From assembly GCF_019578655.1 (NCBI RefSeq), contig NC_063261.1, forward strand, positions 29,057,126-29,121,125: DNA of 64,000 nucleotides, read 5' to 3'. Every line of letters starts with the position of its first letter. The first letter of the stretch is position 1. Below are positions 48,452-60,270 of the stretch, piece by piece. The DNA comes from Ricinus communis (taxonomy: Eukaryota; Streptophyta; Magnoliopsida; Malpighiales; Euphorbiaceae). The position numbers and the translations under genes were made by a program. The notes under the pieces are model-generated. The model was not told the DNA's origin and made no database searches. It saw only the letters and a program-made list of their open reading frames with translations.

Positions 48452-48639
48452 GCATTCAAAGTTTATCTTCTTTATTTATCTTCTTCTTCTTTCCCCATCA
48501 TCAAGCGTATGCTCTGTGCTTGCCTCGTAAGAGGATCCCGCACATCGGAAACTTCTTGATTGTTTACATTCAAATTTATTTCGGATCTATAAGTTTATAG
48601 GTGGAAAAGCGGATTCTGCAAGAGCATCTAAAGTGTATT

Positions 48640-50864
48640 ATAGACATTCTTTCTTACAGTGTATTATATAATAACTAATTAAACTTAAATACATTTTCAT
48701 TCATAAAATAGTTATAATATCCATGCTTTGCATGGATAATATCTTATGATTAAATATTAAATTTATAAGTTTGTAATTAAGATAATTATATAAAATAATT
48801 AATAATATAGTCTTATAAATTTTTTAATTAAATGTGTATTTCAATTAAAAAATTATTTTACTAAATTAATTGAGTTCATTTAGGTTAATATAGATAAAGA
48901 GTTTTGGGTGAATATAATTGGGATTAAATTATATTGTTAGTATTAATTTTTTTTTATAATTATCCATATTTTTATGATCATTAATTTAGTATTATAAGAA
49001 TTAAAAAAAATTATTTATTTAAACTTTTAAGAGTATTTTTCAAGGTGACAAGCTATCTAATTTTCTCTCTACTCTTACTTCATTATATATATATATATCA
49101 TAATAAAGATAAAAATATAAAAAAAAATAGATAAATTTACTAAAAAAGCCTCGTGATTAGTGTTGTTGAATTTGGTTAATATTTTCCTAATTTAGTATAA
49201 TTTATTAAGAAATATAATAGACGTAAGTGTATTTAGTGATAAAATTTATGTAGAAATAAAATACTAAAAGTCTATAAAATATTTATATTAAAGGTGAACT
49301 CTTAATTGTTAAAGAAAAAGATGTAACATTGTCTTTTCACTTTTGTCTGAATTTTAATCAATTTAGTCTTTTATTAATTTCGTATAATTTAATAAAAAAT
49401 GTAATAGATGTAAGTATATAGTGATAAAATTTGTATAAAAAATACTAAAAGATTAAAAAACATTTATATTAAAGGTATTAAACTCTTAATTGTTAAAGAA
49501 AAAGATGTAATGGACGACTACATCAATAATAATATATATAAAAGTACAAAGAGGGGGAAGAATGTGCAAATTAACAAAAAAGACTTCATAATTGGTGTTG
49601 TTAAAATTGGTCAATTTAGTTCTTTACTAATTTAGTATAATTTATTAAAAAATATAATTAATGTAAGTATTAGTGATAAAATTTGTATAAAAATAGGACA
49701 TTAAGAGATTATATAATATTTATATTAAAGGTATTGAATTTTTAATTGTTAAATAAAAGGATGTATTGGGCGGCTACATCAATAGTAATATCTAATATCT
49801 TTTTAGTCCTTAATTTTATTGTCTTTTTTCACTTTGGTCTGAAATTTGGTCAATTTAGTCTTTACAAATTTAATACAATTTAATAAAAAATATAATAGAT
49901 ATAAGTACATAGTGATAAAATTTGTATATAAATATGACATTTAGATATTATAAGACATTTATATTAAAGGTATTAAACTCTTAATTATTAAACATTTATA
50001 AATATGCATGAATTCTTTATATCAATTTTACTTTTTTTTTTTTGTTTGTTTTAGGTTTTTATATAATTAAATAATTTTGTTGATATTTGATTGTTGTTTG
50101 GTTGATTTTTAAGATATATGAAAAAGTGTCTTTCATTTCTTTTTTTGAATTGTTAATTACATGTTCAAGGCAATTTAGAATATTAGAAATTAATTTTTTT
50201 GTTGAAAAACTATCTTTAAGTTCATTAAATTATTATTTATATGTTGAAGAAGATTTAAAATATTAGAAATTAGTTTTTTTATTGAAAAATTATTTTTTAG
50301 TGTTTAAATTTATCTTGTTTTGTGCTTGATTATAGTTTTTTTTATTTTTTTTGTTGGTGCGAAAATAATTGAAAATATAAAGTATTCCAAGACAAATAGC
50401 AGTTAAAACATCTCACCACGGTAAGTTTAGAAGATATCAAGAGTATCTTTAGTCAACTAAAAATATTGGCTAATTGAAAAAAAATATATATATATATTGA
50501 TAATATAGACTATAATTTTTTAAATTAAAAATAAATGAGTAAAGAAAAAAATATGAGAAAAAAATGCCAAAAGAATTACTTTCTCCATGACAATATCTGT
50601 GGCACTAACAAAAGCACTTGAAATGGAAATGTTAGCATTGGGAAAAAACACATGAAATGAAATTGAAAAACTAAAAGCGTGTTTTTGCAAAAAAAAAAAA
50701 AAAAAAAATCAGCTTAAAAGGGGATTTGTGTGAGTTTTTTCTTTATGGAGGAAAAAATGTTATTAACTTGCCAAAAAAAGGTGATTTGTGTAAACGCTAA
50801 TTTTTTAGACAAATTGTGTAGAAACCCCAAATTAAAACAAGTTCGTCCACACATTTTAATAGTA
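48640..50864. other. AT-rich non-coding spacer
   Basis: No gene seen. It contains a small palindrome ATCCATGCTTTGCATGGAT (about 48719-48738), the degenerate tandem repeat at 49155-50000, and poly-A and TA runs (about 50490, 50690). Confidence 0.6.
49155..50000. repeat. Degenerate tandem repeat, unit about 200-240 bp
   Basis: Four imperfect copies share, in the same order, aattta(g)tcttt..aattta, agtgataaaatttgtata, taaaacatttatattaaagg and taaactcttaattgttaaa. They start near 49155, 49350, 49590 and 49830. There is no coding content; origin unknown. Confidence 0.75.
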
Positions 50865-51080
50865 ATGAAAGAGGTTGGGCGAGCGAGTTTTCTAGGCCCC
50901 TGGCCTGCTGCCTGAAGAAGCTTCGCACAAACAGGTTAGGCTTCACGCGCTGGCTTGCTGGACCTGCGAGAAAAACCACTCAAGGGAGGTCGCCCGGCAT
51001 GCCTATGCAATGAAGAGAGTCTTGCAACAGACGCTGGATGAATTGCGGCATAGCTTCACTTGCAGAGCCTAGCGTCTAGT
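50865..51080. other. GC-rich block of unknown origin
   Basis: An abrupt GC-rich island in AT-rich DNA downstream of the XS-domain gene, with words such as ggcccctggcctgctgcctg and cacgcgctggcttgctgg. No frame, organelle or transposon match was recognised. It may be an LTR fragment. Confidence 0.35.
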
Positions 51081-51610
51081 TATTTCCTTTTTTCACTTGT
51101 GTTCTTTTACCAATTGAACAATTACACAACTGCCACCATGTTGAATTACAAAGAGGGAACTCTCTGGATCGGTGCACAATGAAACAAGTTGTGCATATAA
51201 TTCGGCATCGGATAAGGACCTGCAACCCTATTCAGTCAGTGTCAAGCAGAACACAAAATGCACAGAAGGATACATAAATATAAATATATTACATTTGTGG
51301 AAAAAAAAAAAAAAGAAGGGTTTCATGACAGGTATTTGGAGTTTAAAACTGTATACAAAGTTTTAGATAGCACCTAGCTATGAAGTGTCCAAAGGATAAA
51401 AGATATCAGCAAAGTTTTGCACAGAATTTCCTCTCAACAGTGACTCCCCCCCTTGTCTTCTTTGATCCACATGAAGAACGCCAGATAATTTCACCACTAG
51501 CAAGTTAGTACGTCAATGGCTGGCAAAGCTAGGAACGAGGGATCCTCAGAAATTGTTGTGGCTGGGAGCAGAAAGGTGGATATTCCCTCTACATTCACAG
51601 TTGTATACAG

Positions 51611-54600
51611 CTACCTATCATCAGCTTTAACAGGAGCATTTTCAAGGTCTTGAATATCTTTCTTGCTCTTCAATGAAATCCACTTCTTGGTGTTAAAGTC
51701 CAGTTTGTCCAAGTCCTCTGCAATTCCAATGTACCCATGTAAAAGGCGCTCCTCTAACTTGCCCCCATGCTCACCTTCTTCCAAGCTGTTGCTGCTGTTG
51801 GATGTTTTTTGCTCAAATTCTTCTCTCCCACGTTGATTTTCAGCAAAATATTTAGCAAGTCTCTCTGCAATTCCAAGTCCAGTGAAAGTTCCCAAAAACT
51901 TTACTAACATAACACTTTGGTCAGCTGGTTTACCTAGGCATACTTTGATTTTCCCCCCAACAAAACCTTTACCTATGATCATCCACAACCATAGAATAAG
52001 ATGGAATTAGTGATGAACAAATTTAGTCCAGCATAGCAGTAAAATCCCAAAATCTTGCAAGCATCTCCAATATATATTCATCCTGAACACTGCAACTGAT
52101 TTAAATACTGAATAAAATTCCAAAATACAAGGCTATATACTTGCATCTTCCCCATGTATATATATATATATATATTTTTTTTTTCAAGAGACTGACTGTG
52201 CCCCATTACAGGCATTTCGCACTTGAACCACAACTGTATTAAAAGCTGAACAATCAGGTGTTACTTACCTCTCAGAAAACCTTCAACCCCTTCAATAGGT
52301 ACAACTGTTTGTTGTTCTGGATTGTTGTTTGACATAGAAATGTTGTGGATGATAACAAGTGGAGGCCAGAGCATCAAATCCTCCTTCTGAGCCCAAGCTT
52401 CTTCATCAGACAAGACATCAGGAACCCATGTTGTAGTGTCACAAGGAACGTATGTATTCCACCCCATTAAAACACAAATTGCTTTGTGAAGACCTAAATG
52501 TCGTGCTCTCAACCCAACCTTGTGAGACATGAAGGCATGCGTTACTAAGCGTTGTGTGTCCAAGAAATCCTTCGATGCGCTGTGAAAGAACAGATACTTA
52601 AACAATCAAAAGTTGGGGCGAAGATATATCGATAGCAATACCAAAAGGAACTTGATGAATATCACGCCATCTACATGCATAAAGTAGGGCATAGACATCA
52701 ATAGGATTGATATTCTGCTCTTACAATTATTAAAAAATCAGGAGCATATAAAAATCAAAGATTACCACAATGTCAAAAAACACAAGGTGCTACCATAATT
52801 ATGACCTGCCTATAATAATTGTCTAACTGTATACTAGATCCACCACATACCTCCAGTCTAACTTTTGTCATTTGCTTCTCCCAGCTGCATAATGACATCT
52901 TAGCAACAAAATTATACATGCTCTAACATTTGCCGTAATTTGATCTTTCTGCGAATCAAAGGTTAAAACCTATACTGCAAGGTCTAGCTACTCATAGATA
53001 TCATAACAATGAAACTACATATGGTAGATATCTAAGAAGAAACCCAAATTTCAAAAAAATTCCTCTGTTTCCTACAAGCTAGTCCAAAGGAACAAAGGAC
53101 CCAACTCCAATGCAAATTAGTTATAACAAATCCTACATCATGGTGGAGTACCATTTGTTCCATGATAATTATAAACAGTCATTTGTACCTATAATAACTC
53201 TGGAACCCTATACACAAGTAACCAATGTAGAACAGAGATATCTTTATTACTGCAGTTTCAGTTTCACCAATGAGTATTAATAATATTTCCAATGCTAAGG
53301 CATAGCGCAAACTATATATAACCAAGATTTTCTGTTATACACATCCTCAATGACTAGAGAGTACAAAATGAATCCTTTGCCAAAAGAGTCAACCTGATCA
53401 ACAACCTCTCAACAAGTTATAGTAATATCTACCCAATAAATAGTTAAACAGAAGATTGATGAACACAATCATCAAAAGTGATTTGAAGCATAATTTGAAG
53501 TTAAAGAAGATCTTCAAAATTTCATCAGCATCTCGTTTATCTGTAAGTTGGAGTTTTCCAAAAGCTCTTGCTCCAGCATACATAATTAATAGCATAAAAC
53601 CATCCACCACCGAACTTGCAACCACAAGTAGGCAGAAAAGAAACCCAGAGGAACTCAACAAACAAATCTCCAGATCAATAAATGCGCCACCTGTTGCTGC
53701 TGTTAAGAGTAAAACTAGGAACCCCTGAACCAAAACATGAAAATGTGTTCCATTCTTAAAAGCATATCACAGTATAGAAAACAGACCTTCTGCGACACAC
53801 AATGCAGAACAAGCTGCCTGCTTTTCCTTGCTCCTTGTATCTTCTTCGAACGGCCGAGTTCAAATTTAACTTTTTAGAATACTCCAAAAAGGCTTCATGA
53901 ACCAATTGCTTAAATTTGTCAGAGTCCTCAGATAGCTCAGATTCCGCCATATTTACCCAATCTTCCGATGGATCATCATCATTTGCCTGCTCATCCTCAT
54001 TATACTCGTCATTTCTTCTCCAAGTTTTATGTTTTCGGTAAGCACCAGTTCTTTTATCAGTCTGGTTTGAATGGCACCAGGTTAAAGAACCAGATTTTGG
54101 ATGACCCTTTGTATATTTAACACTTGGTTTATAATATCTAATTGAATGCTTTCTTGAATGTGCCAAAGCATCTTGAGATGATAACCAGTCTTCAGATGCA
54201 AAAAAATCTCCATGATGATCTTGACCAACATATGTACTCTTAGCCTTTCTGAATGCAGTGTGGTCAGACCTTTGAGTCCTAGATGGATGTAAAACACTTG
54301 CATTTTCATCAATCCATTCCTCACCACTTTCATATGCAGCCTCATATTGTTGTGGTGCATACTGGTTTCTCGACACTCTGTACCTGCTTTTGGGCACCTT
54401 ATCTGGTTGATCATATATTGCAAGTTCCTCGTCTATTCTTGCTCTTTTGCCAGAAATTTTATGCATCTCCAAGTCATACTCGGATATATCTGGATCTTGT
54501 AGTCTTTCTTTCTGAAACTGTGGACCTGCATCTCTTCCAAACCCATAATCTGATCTCAAATGTGAGATTTGATGATTCTGCAATGCACCCAAATAAGATG

Positions 54601-56002
54601 CTTCATTATCTCTTGAATCTCTCCTTCCAAATTCAGACTGAGTATATCCAGAACCCATATATTCCCTAATATTCTTAGGTGTATATAATATTCTACCTGT
54701 GTCAAGGTTCTCTGTAGCTGCCCACTTGTGTATATTTTGTTCCCAGACGGTGCTATTTCTTATGTTTTTATAAGAATCCTCCATGGGATCAACCTTATCT
54801 AAAACAGAGTGCATGACACTTGCTCTTGACAATTCTCTATACTCGTAATCTGCTTGAGCTTGATCATGATCTAACCAAGACCGTGGGCGCACCATTCTGT
54901 GTAAGTCAGCAGATGGACAGACATTATCATCATTCACTTTAGTGTAAGAGAAATCATCATGTTCTGTTCTGTTTGGGCTATAGGTCCCAGGCGGATAACC
55001 TGTCATAACTCTCTTACCAGTTTCAAGGTCTCTCATTTCTAGGCCTGGACTTTCATCATATGCATTAATATTTATAGGTTCCGTGAATTTCATAATGTTC
55101 CTTGGATAATCACCAGAAGCAGACAGGGGCATACCTTCCCTAGAAGAACCCAAAAACTCACTCCTTGATACACCTGAAGATGTGCCAGGAAAATGTTTAA
55201 AATGAGTGCTCCCAAAACCTTTAGAGTGAGAAGCTGGCTTAATGGTGTATGATTCATCCCTTGAGAAACATACAGGGTTTTCCCCTTCTTTATAAAATTC
55301 CCTTACTGGTATCTTATCTGGAGATATAGGCTCCTGATACCTAAGTTTCTCATGCTCAAGCTGGCTGACATCCATTCGTCGCAATGGCAGTTGCAGATGA
55401 TCACCAGTTTTCCCATAATCTGAAGTAAGAATGAAATCTGGAGGCACCCGATGGGAACCCCTCATAATCACGTCTTCCATAGGCATTGATTTCTGCCCCA
55501 TCGTGACATGCCCATCAATTCCCAGAGTCCTGTTGTCACTATAATCCTTCTCTTTACTCATTCTAGAATACACGCCATGATGATCATACCCATAAACATG
55601 CTTTAGTCTATTAGTTTTACCGATATCATAGTCAATATCATTAGCATAGTCATATTTCCTATGCACCATACCCTCATCAAAGTGAGGCTTTCTGTGCTCC
55701 GGTATAAAAGAGGGTGAACCAGAATGAAGCTTTTCAGTCCTTCGGGCACCCAGATGCCAACTATAGTCCCTCCTCTCAATTGAACCACTTCTTCCCTCTC
55801 TCATTAATACCCTTCTAGACCCATCAATCTTACTACGAGGACTCAAACTCCTATGCTGCATGTGTGGGGACCGATCCACAGCATCACGACGAGATACAGG
55901 ATATGAGTCATGACCACCTACTGCTTCATATTTATGTTGATTACGTATCTTTGAAGACGGAGATAGTTTCACATAATCATCATGTCTTCTAGAAGATTGC
56001 AT
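51611..56002 (-). CDS. XS-domain protein with zinc finger (three coding exons)
   Basis: Coding exons on the minus strand are 56002-53787, 52579-52269 and 51972-51611. All junctions have GT/AG signals and matching phases, giving 962 codons. The long first exon encodes an Arg/Ser-rich, charged, probably disordered N-terminus (HRSLSPRSK near residue 50) and an acidic patch (DEQANDDDPSEDW near 675). The exon 1-2 join falls just after CIVC in a zf-XS-like finger (about residues 731-760) with the histidines of THAFMSH. The XS domain follows at about 800-895 (LWPPLVIIHN, GGKIKVCLG, MLVKFLGTF), split by intron 2, with a short acidic C-terminus. XS is an RRM-like fold found in plant RNA-silencing proteins such as SGS3; this longer type, without a clear XH domain, resembles the At3g22430 group. 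A nuclear, RNA-related role is inferred. Both the start codon and the frame look sound. It is the only apparently intact host gene here. Confidence 0.85.
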
Positions 56003-56420
56003 TTTTTTTTTTCTTCAATGGACAGAAAGATATCTAATTCAATCAATTGAGAAATCTAGCTACCTATCAATCAATCTATCTCTCGACATATATATAAAGT
56101 TTGTTATATCAAAATTCAGTCAAGATAGTGAAAACCCTAAAATGGCTAACCCAGTAAAGAATATAAATTGTGAACCTTACATAACACTCTAATACAAATC
56201 AAAACAAAACCCAAAGAGGAATTATGAATTCCATAAGAGAGCAATAGAGATCAGATCAGATCAAACCTTTGATGGTGGCTGCGAATTGAGAGAACCCATA
56301 ATCGATTTGATTGATCCGTATCAGTAAATTTTTACTTTTCAATTGGGATTTGTGGATTGATCAGAAATTTGTCTGCAGTTGATATGCAGCAGAGAAGAGA
56401 GTGTAGAAATTTTGCTTTGC
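56003..56420 (-). promoter_or_regulatory. 5' untranslated region of the XS gene with a probable intron
   Basis: On the minus strand a donor (CATCAAAG|GTTTGA, exon end 56267) and an acceptor (GATAG|GTAGC, exon start 56063) would remove a 203-base intron from the leader. The upstream leader would begin somewhere in 56300-56420. No clear TATA box was seen. Transcript support is needed for the start site. Confidence 0.4.
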
Positions 56421-57548
56421 ACAAGAGAAGATCGAAAGACGTTTTTGTGTTTTGGGTTTGGACTTTTGGTTTGTTTTCTCCAATAAACTTCGGGACTGTG
56501 CAACACTTGATTCATTTATTAAAGAGATTTTTCTATTTGGATTGGACTAAGTGGCGCGTGGTGCTGGGTAGTTTAATTCGTTATGTAACGACCGGCAAAT
56601 TTTAACACCGACTTATTAAATGATATGATATAACTACTTACACGAGTTGGGTTTGGGATAAATATGTCTTGTGATATAACAAAATTGAATTTAAACAAGT
56701 TGACGAACTTAATCTAGTTGCACGTGAATTAACATCACTTTTTAGTAATAAAAAGAAGAGAAACATCCTAATAACAAAAATTATAGACAATTAGCTAAAA
56801 GCATATAGAAATAGCAATGGAGCGAGTTAGGACGGTTTGGCATTTCCCATTCTCGCTTCTCGCTTTGTAAAAAATCGGACAAGTATGGAGTAGAAAGTAT
56901 TTCTTTTAAGCGGAATTGGGTCAAATTCCAATAACACCTACTATATTTATTTTATATATATATTTATACTAAAAATATATTTTTATTATATGTATTTAAT
57001 ATTTTAACTATATTAAATATATTGAAGCAATAAAATTTAGATGTAAATATTATTTAATATATATTTTTTTAAAAATATGTCTATTTATTTATATTTTATA
57101 AATAAAATATATAAAATGTATATATAAATATTTTAGATACAGTTTAGTGTGAGTTATGGAGTGAGGACGGAATGGAATGGTTTAAACACATTCCTGTCCC
57201 GTCACTAGCAGCGGGATGGGGATTTCTGTCTCATTTAGATCACTTTTGAGTTTACCTACGGATATGGGACAAATTGTCATATCTAATAAGAGAGTTGATT
57301 CTATGTGGCCAAGCTACAACCACAGCATCTTATTGAAACAGTTCTATAATACTAGCAGGCGGAGAAAGCAGAATCCAGTGACCATAATCAAACTTCATTA
57401 TCTCTGAAGCCAAGAAGTCTGCAGTATCATTCCTCTCGTGATACACACGATTAACTCGAACAATCCAATCTCTACTCAACAAAGAAGCACATGCAATCAC
57501 CAAATTATTGTAACCAGTATTAAAGATAATCAGAGATGTGTTTATATT
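56421..57548. other. Intergenic spacer
   Basis: No gene seen. An AT-rich core (56930-57130) is bordered by GC-richer pieces with similar words (gcgagttaggacgg at 56822, gtgaggacggaatgg at 57160), possibly an old non-autonomous transposon whose ends could not be proved. Confidence 0.4.
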
Positions 57549-57792
57549 TGTTGAAGAAGGTTTGTTACATTTTTTTTAGACTACTGTTAGTCTTTAAACA
57601 GAAAAGCAAACGATTTTTGTTAGATTATTACCGTTAGAAGCTTATCTCAATAAAAAAGTGACAAGTGTCAAATTCCTCTGTATTAAAACAATCACCTGTA
57701 ACATATGAAAGGTAATGAGAATTTTCTCAATTAGTTTCCTCTATAATCTACTTTCATTTCCTCTGCAATCTTCTTCTTCAATGTACTCTTCA
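57549..57792 (+). repeat. 5' LTR of a Ty1/copia element
   Basis: It begins TGTTGAAGAAGG and ends in ...TCTTCA shortly before the primer site. About 244 bp. The right edge could instead be 57780. The partner LTR lies outside the window. Confidence 0.6.
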
Positions 57793-57802
57793 AATCGTGA
57801 TA

Positions 57803-57814
57803 TGGTATCAGAGC
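57803..57814 (+). other. Primer-binding site (initiator tRNA-Met) of copia element
   Basis: TGGTATCAGAGC, the standard Ty1/copia plant primer site, just after the LTR. Confidence 0.9.
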
Positions 57815-57985
57815 AGAACTCTAAAAAATCTTAGCAAAAATTTCTTATTCTTTTGATTCATTATTACTGATTTCTTATCAATTTTTACACATTTGATATT
57901 CTGATCTTGATTTCTTTTAAGAAATTCTTCTTAAAGCCCTAATTTTTCTGTAAACATGTCGTATTCAAACTTGGAATAAAAAAAT

Positions 57986-60270
57986 ATGTCCAATTCTTAT
58001 TACTTGCATCTAAGCAAAAATCCATCATTAATCTTAGTCTTACAATTAATGAATCGACAGAATTATCATTCTTGGTATCGTTCCATGAGAATATGTCTCT
58101 TATCGAAGAATGAACTGAAGTTTGTAGATGGTAGCATACTGGTTCTAGCTAAAGAAGATTCAATTTTTCCAGTTTAGGAACGTTGTAATACAATGGTGCT
58201 TTCTTGGATCTTAAGGTCTTTATCTCCATCAATTGCACAAAGTATCTTATGGATTGACAATGCAATGGATGTTTGGAAGGATCTTTATAATAGATTTTCT
58301 CAAGGTAACGCTTTAAGAATTTCAGACTTACAAGAAGAAATTTTTGCTTTTAAACAGAATAATCTATCTGTTACAGATTATTTTACTCAATTGAAAATTC
58401 TTTGGGATGAATATCTTAACCTTAGAATGGTGCCTGTTTGTTCTTGTAATCCACAATGTCATTGTGATGCTTTAAAGATTGTTAAAGATCATCAAGAAGG
58501 TGATTATGTTATTAGATTTTTAAAAGGTCTAAATGAAGGTTTTACTGTTATCAAAACTCAAGTGCTGATGTTAGATCCTTTACCTAAGATTAATAAGGCG
58601 TTTTCCCTTGCTTTACAACATGAAGGACAATTAAGTTTAGGAATGGTTGTTTCATAAACCAACGAGTCATCTATATTTGTAGCTCAAGCAAATATTTCTT
58701 ATAAACCTTATAGACCTCCTCCTATGAATTCTTCTGCTAACAAATCTTATAGACCTCCTATGAATTCTTTTGGTGGTTCAAATAATACTAGATTTCGTCC
58801 TCAGGGAGGACAAAAAAGATTTTATACTACATCAAACAATGGTAAACCTATTTGTAGTTATTGTGGAATGTCAGGACATATTGTAGATATATGTTTCAAA
58901 AAATATAGATCTCCACCTGGTTATAAGTCTAAATATAGGCCACAGACTTGTGTTAATCAAGTTGGAGAATTAGTAACAATTGAGGATCATGAAAATGCTT
59001 ATTCCTTTGAACAAGAACAAGGTTATGACAGTAATGATGTTTATGGAGTTAATGAATCTACTGGTTAATGATAAAGTCAAAAATGATCATCAAGTTAATG
59101 TTTTATCCAATACATCTTCACGAGTGATTACACAAGAGCAATATTCACAGCTTATGACTTTATTACAACAAAATAAGGTTGCTTCAAACTCTGCTGCTTC
59201 ATCTAAAATCAATACTGTATCTACCAATTTTGCTGATGGGCTAGAAGAGACAGGTACACAATTCTTTTCTTATTTTTATTTTAACAAATTTATTGCATGT
59301 TCATATGTTAAGAGGCCAACTAAAATGATTTGGATAATAAATTCAGGTATAACTAATCATATAGTATGTTCTTTTGGATGCTTTTACTTCTTATAAATCA
59401 ATGCATAACTTTTTTGTTACTTTGCCAAATTTTCAAAAAGTTGCAGTCACACATATAGGAATTATTAAATTTAGTAATGATTTGATTCTTAATGATGTGT
59501 TATTTGTGCCTGATTTTTCATTAAATTTAGTTTCTATAAGCAAGTTAACTGCTCAATATGATTATTGCTTTATACTTCATAAAAATATTTGCATTATACA
59601 GGATCCTATCAAATGGAAGATGATTGGATTAGCTAAATAAGTTCAACGACTTTATCATCTTGATAAAGCTCAATTTGATACTTCTGTTTTAGTTTCAGAT
59701 GTTTTTGTTTTGTGTTCTGTTGATTCTGCTATGATTCATTCTGTCAATGCTGACAGTATTTGGCACTTTCATTTAGGTCGCTTAGCTAATTCTAGATTGA
59801 AATGTTTACAATCTATTGAATCATCAATAAAAGTTCCTATTGAAAAATATTGTAAGACTTGTCATTTAGCAAAAGAAAAGAAAAATCCTTTTCCTTTAAG
59901 CAAATCTGTTGTAAATAAATGTTTTGAACTTGTGCGTATAGATATTTGGGGACCAGCCAGGACACAGTCTCTATATGGTCATAGATATTTCTTGATAATA
60001 GTTGATGATAAAAATAGATATACTTGGTTATTTTTAATGAAATCTAAAAGTGATACTAGGCCTATAATACAAAACTTTTGTAATTTTGTGGAAACAAAGT
60101 TTGATAGCAATATAAAATGTATTAGGACAGATAATGGTGTTGAGTTTGCTATGCCTTGTTTCTTTCAATCAAAAGGAATTATTCACCAAACTACATGTGT
60201 TTATACCCCTGAGCAGAATTCAGTGGTAGAAAAAAAACATCTACGTATTCTTAATGTTGCTAGAGCTCTT
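57986..60270 (+). pseudogene. Ty1/copia gag-pol, degenerate and interrupted
   Basis: In order: the copia gag N-terminus (LQLMNRQNYHSWYRSM); the UBN2-type gag core (VWKDLYNRFSQGN to about 58620); a CCHC knuckle CSYCGMSGHIVDIC (58855-58895); the protease site (WIINSG, where the catalytic Asp of the usual DSG is Asn; about 59330); a GAG-pre-integrase HHCC-type segment (WHFHLGRLA to CKTCHLAK); and the integrase core with the D, D, E residues in [15 protein letters not shown] and EKKH. In-frame stops lie at about 58175, 58655 and 59638, with frame changes near 59060 and 59370. The element is cut at 60270, just after ILNVARAL, by an Athila-type LTR, so reverse transcriptase and the 3' LTR are displaced beyond the window. 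Confidence 0.9.

Noticed and set aside
54283..54669. 128-codon plus-strand frame opposite the XS gene
   Set aside because: Antisense shadow of the long first exon; no domain, and the sense frame is clearly coding.
56811..57209. Possible hAT-like MITE (TAGCAATGG... and ...CCGTCACTA)
   Set aside because: The ends are only loosely inverted and no 8-bp target duplication was found on both sides.
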